The notes: generated by a model from the sequence alone, not told the origin. DNA of 33,645 nt from Candidatus Cloacimonadota bacterium (GCA_028695495.1 JAQVIX010000022.1:1-33645), one strand, 5' to 3'. Shown: positions 16,412-25,061, counted from the stretch's first letter. Numbers and translations: made by a program.

Positions 16412-17635
16412 ATGAAGACAGAAGAAAGCCGTAACCGCAGAGAGGTGCTATTTGCCTCGCTGGAGACAGGGGATGCCCTAATCCTCTTTGCCGCCCTGGA
16501 AGAGAATCTTGCCAAGTTCCGGCAGGATAATAACTTCCTTTACATTACCGGTTTGGAAGCGCCAAACGCCATCTATTTTGCTTACAAAGGGCAGAATGTG
16601 GTGGAACACCTTTTTATCCAACGCGGGATTCCGGAGCGTGAGGTATGGGATGGCAAGAAAATGAGCACTCAGGAAGCGCAAGAACAAAGCGGCATCCAAA
16701 GCGTAATGTATTTGGATCAATGGAGCGACACCCTCAGCATGTATGCACCCAGTATCAAACGCATTTATGCCAATATCGGCGTGCCGGCGCTGGATATGCC
16801 GCTCTCTTACCCGATGTTCCGCTTGCAGCCTTTGAAAGAGCGCTATCCGAATATCGAAATCACAAATATAAATACCAAGCTCAGCCCTTTGCGCAAGGTA
16901 AAAAGCGAGTGGGAAATTAGCAAATTACAACGCGCTATCGATATTACCGGCAAGGGCCTTTTGGACATCTTCGAGCAGGCGGAAGTGGGCATGATGGAAT
17001 ATGAATTGGAAGCCATTTTGTATTTCCGCATGCAGCGCAGCGGCTTGCCGCACTGGGGTTTTGCCCCCATCATTGCCAGCGGTATCAATGCCGCCACCTT
17101 GCACTATGGCAAAAATAACTGCCAAATCGCCGCCGGAGAGCTTATCCTGATGGATGTGGGCGCTTCGCACCATAATTATAGTGCGGATATCACCCGCTGT
17201 TTCCCGATTAGCGGCACTTTCAGCGAGCGTCAAAAAGCCGTATATGCTGCGGTTTTACGCGTGCAAAAAGAGATTATCAGCATGATCCAGCCGGGTGTAA
17301 AGCTTATTGATTTGCAAAGCAAAACCCGCGAGCTTATTGCGCAGGAATGCAAGGAATTGGGCTTGATCCAGGAAGATGACGAAGTAATCAAATACTATAT
17401 GCACGGCGTTAGCCACTTTTTGGGTATGGATACCCACGATTTGGGCGGACGCGACGCCGTATTGGAAGCGGGCAATGTAATTACCGTGGAGCCTGGCATC
17501 TATATACCAGATGAGCGTTTGGGCGTGCGCATTGAAGACGATGTATTGGTTACCGAAAGCGGCTACTGCGTGCTGAGCCAAAATATCCCCAAGGAAATTG
17601 AGGAAATTGAAGAGATTTTGAAGGACCGAAAGTGA
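16412..17635 (+). CDS. pepP: Xaa-Pro aminopeptidase (M24B)
   Basis: A 407-residue cytoplasmic metallopeptidase that removes N-terminal residues preceding proline. Residues 1 to about 150 form the aminopeptidase P N-domain; the pita-bread M24 domain follows. The five metal ligands are all visible: Asp248 (LMDVGASH), Asp259 (YSADITR), His335 (HGVSHFLGMDTHD), Glu360 (TVEPGIY) and Glu375 (VRIEDDVLVT). I use the ATG at 16412 because GGAG at 16402-16405 lies six bases before it; an in-frame TTG at 16400 overlaps that site and is unlikely. The stop overlaps the coaD start (GTGA), and this gene opens a five-gene operon. Confidence 0.94.
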   Translation: MKTEESRNRREVLFASLETGDALILFAALEENLAKFRQDNNFLYITGLEAPNAIYFAYKGQNVVEHLFIQRGIPEREVWDGKKMSTQEAQEQSGIQSVMYLDQWSDTLSMYAPSIKRIYANIGVPALDMPLSYPMFRLQPLKERYPNIEITNINTKLSPLRKVKSEWEISKLQRAIDITGKGLLDIFEQAEVGMMEYELEAILYFRMQRSGLPHWGFAPIIASGINAATLHYGKNNCQIAAGELILMDVGASHHNYSADITRCFPISGTFSERQKAVYAAVLRVQKEIISMIQPGVKLIDLQSKTRELIAQECKELGLIQEDDEVIKYYMHGVSHFLGMDTHDLGGRDAVLEAGNVITVEPGIYIPDERLGVRIEDDVLVTESGYCVLSQNIPKEIEEIEEILKDRK

Positions 17636-18111
17636 AAGCGATCTATCCCGGCACCTTCGATCCCATTACCTTCGGGCATTTGAACATCTTGGAAAAAGCC
17701 GCCAAGATGTTTGACGAAGTAATTCTCGCCGTGGCGGATTATACGGCAAAGCAGAATTATTTTACGCTTGAGGAACGCCTGGAACAATGTAAGGAAGCGG
17801 CGAAAGGCATCCCAAATATAAAGGTGATTAGCTTTTCCGGTTTGGTGGTGGATTTTGCCCGGCAAAATAACTGTCGGATACTCATCCGCGGTTTGCGTGC
17901 AGTATCGGATTTTGAATATGAACTTTCGCTTGCGCTTACGAATATCAAGCTGAGCGAGGATATCGAAACCGTATTTTTGGTGCCTAGCCTGCGCTATATG
18001 TATCTTTCTTCATCGATGATTCGCCAGCTTGCCGAGTTGGATGGCGAGCTAAAGGACTTTGTACCGCCCCACGTGATAAAAGCTTTGAAAGAGCGAGTAA
18101 GGGGAGGCTAA
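17632..18111 (+). CDS. coaD: Phosphopantetheine adenylyltransferase
   Basis: A 159-residue enzyme that joins ATP and 4'-phosphopantetheine into dephospho-CoA, the penultimate step of CoA synthesis. The nucleotidyltransferase signature YPGTFDPITFGH sits at residues 5-16; RGLRAVSDFEYE and the C-terminal SSSMIRQ give the substrate and ATP sites. Length fits bacterial CoaD exactly. The GTG start overlaps the pepP stop by four bases, so translation is coupled. Confidence 0.96.
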   Translation: MKAIYPGTFDPITFGHLNILEKAAKMFDEVILAVADYTAKQNYFTLEERLEQCKEAAKGIPNIKVISFSGLVVDFARQNNCRILIRGLRAVSDFEYELSLALTNIKLSEDIETVFLVPSLRYMYLSSSMIRQLAELDGELKDFVPPHVIKALKERVRGG

Positions 18112-18112
18112 G

Positions 18113-19489
18113 ATGGCAAAAAGCAAGGCAAGCGAAGAAAGCCTGAAGATTTCCGAACGCAAATTGCCCTCGGATATCAATGCCGAAGCGGCGGTGCTTT
18201 CGGCGATGATTATCGATTCGGATGTAATCAGCAAAGGCATCGAAAAGCTAAAGGAAAGCTTCTTTACGCGGCTGGCGCATAAGCTGATTTTCAAGGCTAT
18301 CTGCGAGCTATTTAGCGATGGCATCGAGATTGACCCCCTTACTTTGATCAATCGTTTGGAACGCAATAACCATTTGGAAAAAGCGGGGGGAATACCGGGC
18401 ATCAATGAGATTGCGGATATCGTAGTATCCAGCGCAAACTTTGATTACCACCTAAATATCGTGGTGGAGCAGGCGCAACTAAGGCACCTGATCGTAGCCT
18501 GCAACGGCATTATCGAAAATTGCTATACTTCCACGGCGCCGGTGAAAACGGTAGTAGATGAAGCCGAGCAAGCCATTTTTGCCATTGCAGAACTGCCGCA
18601 AAAACAAGGCTTTGTCCGCTTTGACGATCTCTCTGCGGATGTGCTGCACAATATCGATATCATCGCCTCTACGAAGATACCCGTTACCGGCATCAGCAGC
18701 GGTTTTAGCGATTTGGATAAGCTTACCGGCGGCTTCCGTCCGGGGCAATTCATCATCATTGCGGCGCGTCCCGCCATGGGAAAAACCTCTTTGGCGCTGA
18801 ATATAGCGTCCCACGCCGCGGTAAACCTAAAGAAAAAGGTTGCCATTTTTACCATGGAAATGGCGGCAGATGAAGTGATAATGCGTATGCTTTCCAGCGC
18901 CTCGGAAGTAAGCATGAATAGCATGCTAAAAGGCTATGGCATGAATGAAGATAAGCTGGTGCGCATTATGCAGGCATCGGAAGTGCTTTCCAGCAAACAG
19001 ATTTATATCGATGAAAGTGGCACCAATACCCCGCTGGATATCCGGGCAAAAACGCGGCGGCTGGCTGCGGAAATTGGCGGTTTAGACCTTATCTTGATCG
19101 ACTATTTGCAGCTGATGGAACACAATAAGGATAGGGATAGCCGGCAGCAGGAGATAAGTGAAATCTCCCGTGCGCTGAAGATCTTGGCAAAGGATATGAA
19201 GATTCCCGTAATTGCGCTTTCGCAGCTTAATCGCATGCTGGAAAATAGGGATGACCGGCGTCCGCGTTTGGCAGACCTGCGCGAATCCGGCGCCATCGAG
19301 CAAGATGCGGATTTGGTAATGTTTATCTATCGCGATGAGTATTACAACAAAGAAAAAACCGAGAAGCCGGGAATTGCCGAGGTGATAATCGGCAAAAACC
19401 GCCATGGCTCCACCGGCTCGGTTGATCTCGGCTTTGAAGGTGAATTTACCCTCTTCCGCCCGCTGGATACGGTTGACGACGGCTATTAA
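18113..19489 (+). CDS. dnaB: Replicative DNA helicase
   Basis: The 458-residue hexameric helicase that opens the replication fork. An N-terminal helical domain ([18 protein letters not shown], about 17-115) is followed by a RecA-like domain with Walker [10 protein letters not shown] (Lys224), FTMEMAADE, Walker [24 protein letters not shown], and the DnaB hallmark [20 protein letters not shown]. No intein interrupts the motifs. The gene begins one base after the coaD stop, with GGGGAGG in the coaD end as its ribosome site. It is followed with no gap by the MlaE gene. Confidence 0.96.
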   Translation: MAKSKASEESLKISERKLPSDINAEAAVLSAMIIDSDVISKGIEKLKESFFTRLAHKLIFKAICELFSDGIEIDPLTLINRLERNNHLEKAGGIPGINEIADIVVSSANFDYHLNIVVEQAQLRHLIVACNGIIENCYTSTAPVKTVVDEAEQAIFAIAELPQKQGFVRFDDLSADVLHNIDIIASTKIPVTGISSGFSDLDKLTGGFRPGQFIIIAARPAMGKTSLALNIASHAAVNLKKKVAIFTMEMAADEVIMRMLSSASEVSMNSMLKGYGMNEDKLVRIMQASEVLSSKQIYIDESGTNTPLDIRAKTRRLAAEIGGLDLILIDYLQLMEHNKDRDSRQQEISEISRALKILAKDMKIPVIALSQLNRMLENRDDRRPRLADLRESGAIEQDADLVMFIYRDEYYNKEKTEKPGIAEVIIGKNRHGSTGSVDLGFEGEFTLFRPLDTVDDGY

Positions 19490-20239
19490 ATGATTTCAGA
19501 TACTCTGGCTGGCATTGGCGAATATACTCTTTTTACGGGCAGATGCCTGGCGGCGCTAAAGGCGCTAAAACGGCGTTGGCTGGAATTTATCATCCAGTTC
19601 AAGCGCATTGGCTACGATTCGCTATTTCTCATCATGCTTACAGCGGCGTTTACCGGCTTGGTTACCGCCCTGCAAGCGGTGTATCAATCCAAAGGCTATA
19701 TCCCGCTTAATCTCTTGAGCGTGCTTATCGGCAAATCTACCATGGTAGAGCTGGCGCCCGTGCTTACCGCTTTGGTGCTTACGGGCAAGGTGGGGGCAAG
19801 CATGGCGGCAGAGATTGGCACCATGAAGGTAAGCGAGCAGATAGATGCGCTAAATAGCATGAATATAAGCGAATATGAGTTTTTGTATATGCCGCGCATC
19901 CTGGCGGGGATTGTGGCATTTCCGCTTATCACTATCTTTGCCAATGCCATCAGCATCATCTGCGCCTGGTATTTTTCCTTTCTGCGCTATGGACTGCATT
20001 ACCATACCTTTTTTAGCAATATGCGCGCCTATTTTGAGAGTTTTGATCTCATTAGCGGTTTGGTAAAGTCTGTGGTATTTGGCTTTATCATCACCACCTT
20101 TGCCTGCTATTTTGGTGCGCGCAGTTTTGGTGGGGCAGAGGGCGTGGGGCGCTCCACCACCCAAACCGTGGTCTATAGCTCGGTAAGCATCCTGATCATG
20201 GATTTCATCGTGGCATGGCTGCTTTTTGGCACATATTAA
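19490..20239 (+). CDS. MlaE-family ABC transporter permease
   Basis: A 249-residue inner-membrane protein with about five hydrophobic segments. The family core is clear: GYDSLFLIMLTAAFTGLV, then STMVELAPVLTALVLTGKVGASMAAEIGTMKVSEQIDAL, and GFIITTFACYFGARSFGGAEGVGRSTT. MlaE permeases move phospholipid or other lipids between inner and outer membranes together with an MlaF ATPase and an MlaD protein. Neither partner is next to it here. The ATG follows the dnaB TAA immediately. Confidence 0.9.
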   Translation: MISDTLAGIGEYTLFTGRCLAALKALKRRWLEFIIQFKRIGYDSLFLIMLTAAFTGLVTALQAVYQSKGYIPLNLLSVLIGKSTMVELAPVLTALVLTGKVGASMAAEIGTMKVSEQIDALNSMNISEYEFLYMPRILAGIVAFPLITIFANAISIICAWYFSFLRYGLHYHTFFSNMRAYFESFDLISGLVKSVVFGFIITTFACYFGARSFGGAEGVGRSTTQTVVYSSVSILIMDFIVAWLLFGTY

Positions 20240-20258
20240 TCGCAGGGGTATCCGGCAA

Positions 20259-21302
20259 ATGAAGCTTTGGCGCTGGCTGCTGCTTTTTCCGCTGTTGTTT
20301 ACGCTTTCCTGCCGCAAGGAAGCGGCTGCACCGGCAGAGAGAAATAGTAGCAATCCGGCAAATACCGGGCTTATTATCTTTGCGCCTGCCAGCTTCCGCA
20401 GTTCGGGGCTGGAAGGGGTCTTGATTCCAGAATTTGAAAAGGAAAGCGGCTGCAAGCTAAAGCTATATCTCTTTGAGGATAGCGCAAGCCTGGCAGAGGC
20501 GATCCGCGCGGGGGGAGATAGCCTGGACCTGGCGCTGGGGATAGATAATGGGCTGGCGCTGGCGGAAGATTTAGCGGGTTATTTTCGGGCAAATGAGCGG
20601 GAAGATTTTAGCTTTGTTTCGCGGGAGGCAGTGCAAGATAATAGCTTTCGCCTTATCCCTTATGCTTATAGCTATCTGGCATTGCTCTATAACACCCGTA
20701 TTTTTGAAAGCCCGCCCAAAACTTTTGGGGAATTGCAGGATGCTAAATACCTGCGGCAGATTGCCCTGCAAAATCCTGAAAGCCCCTGGGGCAGAAGTTT
20801 CCTGCATTTTAGCGTTGCGCTATTTGGCGAAGAGGGCTATCGCTATCTTTTAAGTGCGCTAAAAAAGAATAGCTATAAGAGTTTTGAAAGCAGCGGGGAG
20901 AGCATCGCCGCAGTAAAAAAGGGGGAATGTGGGCTGGCGATTGCCATGTTCAATACCGCCATCTGGCAAAAGGAGCTGGACCCGCTGGAGCAAAACCTGA
21001 AAACCCAGAACTTCAGAGAGGCATCTTTTTTGTATTCCGAGAATATCGGGATTTATAGGGGCAGCCGGAATATCAAAGAGGCAGAGGCATTTATCGGGTT
21101 TATCTTTGAGGATTATGCGCAAAATATGCTGCTATACAAAAGCGGGCTGCTGCCGGCAAAAATAGGCGTGGCATTGCCGCAGACATATAGCATGTTGCCG
21201 CTTTCCATGTATGCGGTAAATGACCGGCTGGCGGCACTACAAATACGGGAGCATCATCCGGAATGGCTTACGGGTTTTCGGGCGATCATTCCGCAATATT
21301 GA
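20259..21302 (+). CDS. Thiamine-binding-like (ThiB/TbpA-type) substrate-binding lipoprotein
   Basis: A 347-residue lipoprotein: hydrophobic N-terminus and lipobox TLSC with Cys18. The body is a type II periplasmic binding fold like ThiB: IIFAPASFRSSGLEGVLIPEFEKE, LDLALGIDNGLAL (a ThiB signature region), YSYLALLYNT, and PESPWGRSFLHF. Thiamine or a phosphate ester is the likely ligand by family, but no permease or ATPase gene is adjacent. The start is taken at 20259, with AGGGG at 20244-20248; an in-frame TTG further up inside mlaE would put extra residues before the signal peptide. It is the last gene of the pepP operon. Confidence 0.8.
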   Translation: MKLWRWLLLFPLLFTLSCRKEAAAPAERNSSNPANTGLIIFAPASFRSSGLEGVLIPEFEKESGCKLKLYLFEDSASLAEAIRAGGDSLDLALGIDNGLALAEDLAGYFRANEREDFSFVSREAVQDNSFRLIPYAYSYLALLYNTRIFESPPKTFGELQDAKYLRQIALQNPESPWGRSFLHFSVALFGEEGYRYLLSALKKNSYKSFESSGESIAAVKKGECGLAIAMFNTAIWQKELDPLEQNLKTQNFREASFLYSENIGIYRGSRNIKEAEAFIGFIFEDYAQNMLLYKSGLLPAKIGVALPQTYSMLPLSMYAVNDRLAALQIREHHPEWLTGFRAIIPQY

Positions 21303-21434
21303 TCGCATCGGGTTTTGAAACGAAAGCGCTGGCGTAAAGGCGGGCTGCCGTAGATAAAAGCTGCAATTGTATATCCATAATTGTTGGGAAATATCTTTTT
21401 TAATTGCAATCAGCTGTTGCAGTTGCGGTGCTTC

Positions 21435-21473
21435 CCCGTTGCTTCCCCGTCCATTCGCCGTGCAAGCAACGGG
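21435..21473. repeat. 10-bp inverted repeat
   Basis: CCCGTTGCTT and AAGCAACGGG are exact complements 19 bases apart, 133 bases after the ThiB-like gene. No T-run. The flanking stretch 21303-21585 shows no gene. Confidence 0.5.
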
Positions 21474-21585
21474 TAACTAACGAGTTACGAACGTGTTCTT
21501 TGTGTTGTACTGAAATAGGTTTACTCTTTTTTGCAATAGAATTAGCATTGTTAAAGGTGTATTTTTAGGGTTTTCTTTAGGAATT

Positions 21586-21735
21586 GCCAAAATGAGCCTG
21601 CGATATTTTGGGCAAGATAAACCCTGGGTAATTGATGCGTTTTGATGAATATCTTTTATCCTCCATCCCCTCCTCCTTTGTATGCGCAAAATCCGCGGAT
21701 TTTGCGCATACAAAGGAGGAGGGGATGGGGTTTTA
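21586..21735 (+). repeat. Composite palindromic repeat, copy B, with a perfect 66-bp palindrome
   Basis: A nested hairpin GCCAAAAT/ATTTTGGGC (from 21586) encloses GAGCCTGCG, followed by CAAGATAAACCCTGGGT, a link GATGCGTTTTGATGAAT and the core. The core is a palindrome with no mismatch from 21663 to 21728 (33-base arms, no spacer, centre ATCCGCGGAT), bounded by CCATCCCC/GGGGATGG and then GTTTTATT. The upstream AGGTAGC block is missing and the right side beyond 21735 is unrelated apart from a CCCCTAACGGGG hairpin at about 21779. Confidence 0.92.
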
Positions 21736-21950
21736 TTACATTATGTGTGCCGTGCCACGGATGCTATCTAAAATAGCACCCCTAACGGGGTTCCGCTCGG
21801 CAGCCAGGCGTGATATTCCCTGTTTATGCTTCCATCTTTGTATAACCTTTGAAATCTGTAAAAGTTTTGAGATTATAAGATTATTTGTAAACGACATATT
21901 TTGCCGCCATGAAATCCACGGCTACACCATGCGCCAACTTCTAAATTACC

Positions 21951-21971
21951 ATTGCGAAGCTTGCGAGCAAT
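21951..21971. other. Hairpin ATTGC/GCAAT with GAAGCTTGCGA loop
   Basis: A short stem around a loop close to the fixed loop of the composite repeats, 89 bases before the COG2403 gene. Likely a repeat fragment; 21736-22059 otherwise holds no gene. Confidence 0.4.
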
Positions 21972-22059
21972 ACCGCTTAAGATTTTTCTTGACGTAAACG
22001 GGCTATCTTAAAACTTGAAACGAAAGAAATAAATTCAAAGAAAATAAAGGAGATTCCAA

Positions 22060-23433
22060 ATGAAACGTAAAGTTATCATTATGGGCGCAGCAGGGAGAGA
22101 CTTCCACAATTTTAACGTCTTTTTCCGTGACAACAAAGATTATGAAGTAGTAGCTTTTACTGCCACCCAAATCCCCGGCATCGACGATAAGAAGTATCCC
22201 GCCGCATTGGCTGGGAAGCTTTATCCGAACGGTATCGAGATCAAACCCGAAAGCGAATTGAAAGAGCTGATCGAAAAGAACAATGTGGACCTGGTAATCT
22301 TGGCTTATAGCGACCTGCATCATGAGGACGTAATGCACAAAGCCACAATGGTAAATGCCATTGGTGCAGACTTTATGCTGATGGGCGCCAATAACACAAC
22401 CATCAAAACCACCAAGCCTTTGGTAACCGTATGTGCCACCCGCACCGGTTGCGGCAAATCCCAAACCACCCGTGCGGTGATCAATGCCCTCAAAGCACGT
22501 GGTTTGAACGTAGTGGCTATCCGCCACCCCATGCCCTATGGCGATTTGGTAAAACAAAAAGTGCAGAGATTTGCCGAAGTGGCAGACCTCAAAAAACATA
22601 AATGCACCATTGAAGAAATGGAAGAATACGAACCGCACATCATGGCTGGAAACGTGGTGTATTCCGGCGTGGATTATGAAGCCATTGTGCGCGAAGCCGA
22701 AAAAGAAGCCGACGTAATAATCTGGGACGGCGGTAATAACGACATTCCTTTCTACTGCTCGGACGAAATGATTCGCATCGTAGTAGTGGATCCGCATCGC
22801 CCCGGCGACGAAATTACCTACTTCCCCGGCGAATCCAACGTGCACATGGCAGACGTAGTGGTAATCAACAAAATAGACACTGCGGACATGATGGACATCA
22901 ACGAAGTGCGCCAAAACGTGCGCTATATCAATCCCAATGCCATCATCGTGGATGCTGCCAGCCCGCTCTTTGTAGATAAACCCGAGCTGATTACCGGCAA
23001 GCGCGTACTTATCGTGGAAGATGGTCCCACCCTTACCCACGGCAATATGGCGTTTGGTGCCGGCAGCGTTGCCGCCGATAAATATGGCGCCGCCGAGTTT
23101 GTAGATCCGCGCCCTTGGGCTGTGGGCGAAATTGCCGATACTTTTGAAAAGTATGATACCATTGGCGATATCGTTCCCGCAATGGGCTATAGCGCAAAGC
23201 AGATCAAAGACCTGGAAACCACCATCAATGCTGCAGATTGCGATTCCGTGGTAATTGCCACCCCTATCGACCTGCGCCGCATTGTAAAGATCAAGAAGCC
23301 GGCTTGCCAGGTAGGCTATGAGCTGCAAGAAATTGGCGTGCCCACCCTGGCAGATATCCTGAAGGATTTTGCCACTCCCAAAAAAGCCGCCAAGAAAGCA
23401 GCCCCCAAGAAAGCTGCTCCCAAAAAGAAATAA
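22060..23433 (+). CDS. COG2403 P-loop protein (cyclic 2,3-diphosphoglycerate synthetase-like)
   Basis: A 457-residue cytoplasmic nucleotide-binding protein. A Rossmann-like N-terminus (VIIMGAAGRDFHNFNVFFRDN) is followed by the P-loop TRTGCGKSQTTR (Lys133), VIIWDGGNNDIPF, and VVINKIDTAD, which resembles a GTPase NKxD motif. This is the COG2403 family, named after the archaeal cyclic 2,3-diphosphoglycerate synthetase, but bacterial members have no settled function. The last 17 residues are a Lys/Ala/Pro tail (KKAAKKAAPKKAAPKKK), unusual for a metabolic enzyme and possibly for nucleic acid or polyphosphate binding. AAAGGAG at about 22046-22052 sets the start. The next gene is carbamate kinase, beyond a terminator. 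Confidence 0.85.
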   Translation: MKRKVIIMGAAGRDFHNFNVFFRDNKDYEVVAFTATQIPGIDDKKYPAALAGKLYPNGIEIKPESELKELIEKNNVDLVILAYSDLHHEDVMHKATMVNAIGADFMLMGANNTTIKTTKPLVTVCATRTGCGKSQTTRAVINALKARGLNVVAIRHPMPYGDLVKQKVQRFAEVADLKKHKCTIEEMEEYEPHIMAGNVVYSGVDYEAIVREAEKEADVIIWDGGNNDIPFYCSDEMIRIVVVDPHRPGDEITYFPGESNVHMADVVVINKIDTADMMDINEVRQNVRYINPNAIIVDAASPLFVDKPELITGKRVLIVEDGPTLTHGNMAFGAGSVAADKYGAAEFVDPRPWAVGEIADTFEKYDTIGDIVPAMGYSAKQIKDLETTINAADCDSVVIATPIDLRRIVKIKKPACQVGYELQEIGVPTLADILKDFATPKKAAKKAAPKKAAPKKK

Positions 23434-23460
23434 GCCTTTGGGCTAAATAGAAAAATACGA

Positions 23461-23488
23461 AAGGGGTGAAAGCATTTCACCCCTTTTT
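23461..23488 (+). terminator. Rho-independent terminator after the COG2403 gene
   Basis: AAGGGGTGAAA, loop GCA, TTTCACCCCTT, then TTT: an 11-bp perfect stem 28 bases after the stop and 23 bases before the arcC ATG. It should separate or attenuate arcC. Confidence 0.85.
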
Positions 23489-23510
23489 GGAACTAAAAAA
23501 AGAAGCTAAT

Positions 23511-24458
23511 ATGGGAAAAACCGCTGTACTCGCACTCGGAGGCAACGCCATCATCAAAGCAGGGCAAAAAGGCACTATTCAGGAACAATTTAAGAACACT
23601 CAAAACTCCATGCAGGGCATTGTGGAGCTTATCAAACGCGGCTATCATCTGGCAATAACCCACGGCAATGGCCCACAGGTGGGGAATCTCTTACGCCAAC
23701 AGGAAGCCGGAGCCAAGGAAGGAATTGCAGCACTCAATCTGGGGGTATTAAACGCCGCTACCGAAGGCACAATGGGCTATATGATCGAGCAAAGCCTGAT
23801 AAATAAGCTGGCTGCCGAGGGGATACAGCGCGAGGTATTGAGCCTGATCTGCCAGATTGTGGTGGATAAAGCTGATCCCAGCATGCAAAACCCCACTAAG
23901 TATGTGGGTTCTACATATTATAGTGCGGATGAGGCGCAGCGGCTAAAGCAGGAATTGGGCTGGAACCTGAAAGAGGATTCTGGCAAGGGCTATCGCCGCG
24001 TGGTAGCCTCTCCCAAACCGCGGGAGATAGTAATTGGCAGTAGCATCAAAACCTTGGTGGATAGTGGCAAGATTGTAATAGCCGCTGGCGGGGGCGGGAT
24101 ACCGGTATTTTGGAATGATGCGGGCTTTTTGGAAAGTATCGATGCCGTAATAGATAAAGATTTTGCCTCTGCACTTTTGGCACAAAGGATAAAGGCAGAC
24201 CTCTTGGTAATCCTTACCGGAGTGGATAAAGTGGCGCTAAATTATGGCAAGCCGGATATGCGGGAATTGGATTACCTATCTCCGGCTGAGGCGCTGCGCT
24301 ATTACGAAGCAGGGCAATTTCCGGCGGGGAGTATGGGACCCAAGATTTTGGCAGCCTTGGATTTCCTTCAAAATGGCGGTAAGGAAGTGTTGATTACTTC
24401 CATCGAAAAGATCGTGGATGCCTTTGAAGGGAAAACGGGTACGATACTGCGACCCTAA
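23511..24458 (+). CDS. arcC: Carbamate kinase
   Basis: A 315-residue enzyme interconverting carbamoyl phosphate + ADP and carbamate + ATP, usually the ATP-forming last step of arginine, citrulline or purine fermentation. Family motifs: ALGGNAI near the N-terminus, THGNGPQVGNLLRQQ, AAGGGGIPV, LVILTGVDKVALNYGKPD, and the closing GSMGPKILAALDFL...GKEVLITS. I start it at the ATG at 23511; frames reaching further up run through the terminator. No arginine deiminase or ornithine carbamoyltransferase is adjacent. Energy from amino acid fermentation would suit a Cloacimonas-like life style (inference). Confidence 0.95.
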   Translation: MGKTAVLALGGNAIIKAGQKGTIQEQFKNTQNSMQGIVELIKRGYHLAITHGNGPQVGNLLRQQEAGAKEGIAALNLGVLNAATEGTMGYMIEQSLINKLAAEGIQREVLSLICQIVVDKADPSMQNPTKYVGSTYYSADEAQRLKQELGWNLKEDSGKGYRRVVASPKPREIVIGSSIKTLVDSGKIVIAAGGGGIPVFWNDAGFLESIDAVIDKDFASALLAQRIKADLLVILTGVDKVALNYGKPDMRELDYLSPAEALRYYEAGQFPAGSMGPKILAALDFLQNGGKEVLITSIEKIVDAFEGKTGTILRP

Positions 24459-24754
24459 GAGTTTAAATACAGTTTACAAGCCGATTTTCGCATGGTAGCC
24501 CCAAAATACCCAAATATCACAACAACAAAAAATGCCGACCCCCGAAATGTAGGTGCTCATTGCTATGAGCCCGCCGGAATTTCTGCGCAACAGCTAATGA
24601 TTACAGTATAAATTGCGAACGCTTTGTCAAAAGCGGGCGCAAAACATTACGCCCCTACAGTCCCATTTCGTTAGATATCGTGTTTGGTTTTAGGCATTTC
24701 GGGATAGCCACTTCTTTCGACTATACGCAAATGCCAAATATGCCTGCCGAGCTT

Positions 24755-25061
24755 TCCCCGTCAGGGGATAAAGTTTAGGTAGCCCAGGGTGTTCGCCGCC
24801 AAATATGAGCTTGCGAGTATTTGGCAAGAAAAACCCTGGGTGATAGGCATGTTTTGATGAAATCCTTTTTATCCCCCAGCCCCCCTTGTAATTAACGGCA
24901 CAAAACCCGAGGTGTTTTGTGCCGTTAATTACAAGGGGGGCTGGGGTTTTATTTCCTTATTTAAGCGCATACATTTACCTAGGGTGAACTTGAGCAAAAC
25001 TCGCAAGCTCGTTTTGCTCAATAACACCCTGGGCTATCTGAACTGCTGCCCCTGACGGGGC
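24755..25061. repeat. Composite palindromic repeat, copy C: a 307-bp near-symmetric inverted repeat
   Basis: Both halves are present. Left: hairpin TCCCCGTCAGGGGA (24755-24768), TAAAGTTT, AGGTAGCCCAGGGTG, nested hairpin GCCAAATA/TATTTGGC around GAGCTTGCGAG, ACCCTGGGTGATAG, link GTTTTGATGAAAT. Core: 24874-24946, 36-base arms with one mismatch around GAG, outer edge CCCCAGCC/GGCTGGGG. Right, inverted: AGGGTGAACTTGAGCAAAAC, loop CTCGCAAGCTC, GTTTTGCTCA, CACCCTGGGCTATCTGAAC, hairpin GCCCCTGACGGGGC (25048-25061). The flanks 24459-24754 and 25062-25173 show no gene. Confidence 0.92.

Noticed and set aside
21632-21997. 121-codon plus-strand frame through repeat copy B
   Set aside because: Half of it is the palindrome itself and no ribosome site precedes it.
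21989-22015. Promoter before the COG2403 gene (TTGACG near 21990)
   Set aside because: No -10 box at suitable spacing could be seen.
22003-23328. 441-codon minus-strand frame opposite the COG2403 gene
   Set aside because: His/Phe/Gly-rich antisense shadow; the plus strand has a P-loop and a ribosome site.
15955-25061. CRISPR array interpretation of the palindromic repeats
   Set aside because: Copies are kilobases apart, with no regular spacers and no cas genes.
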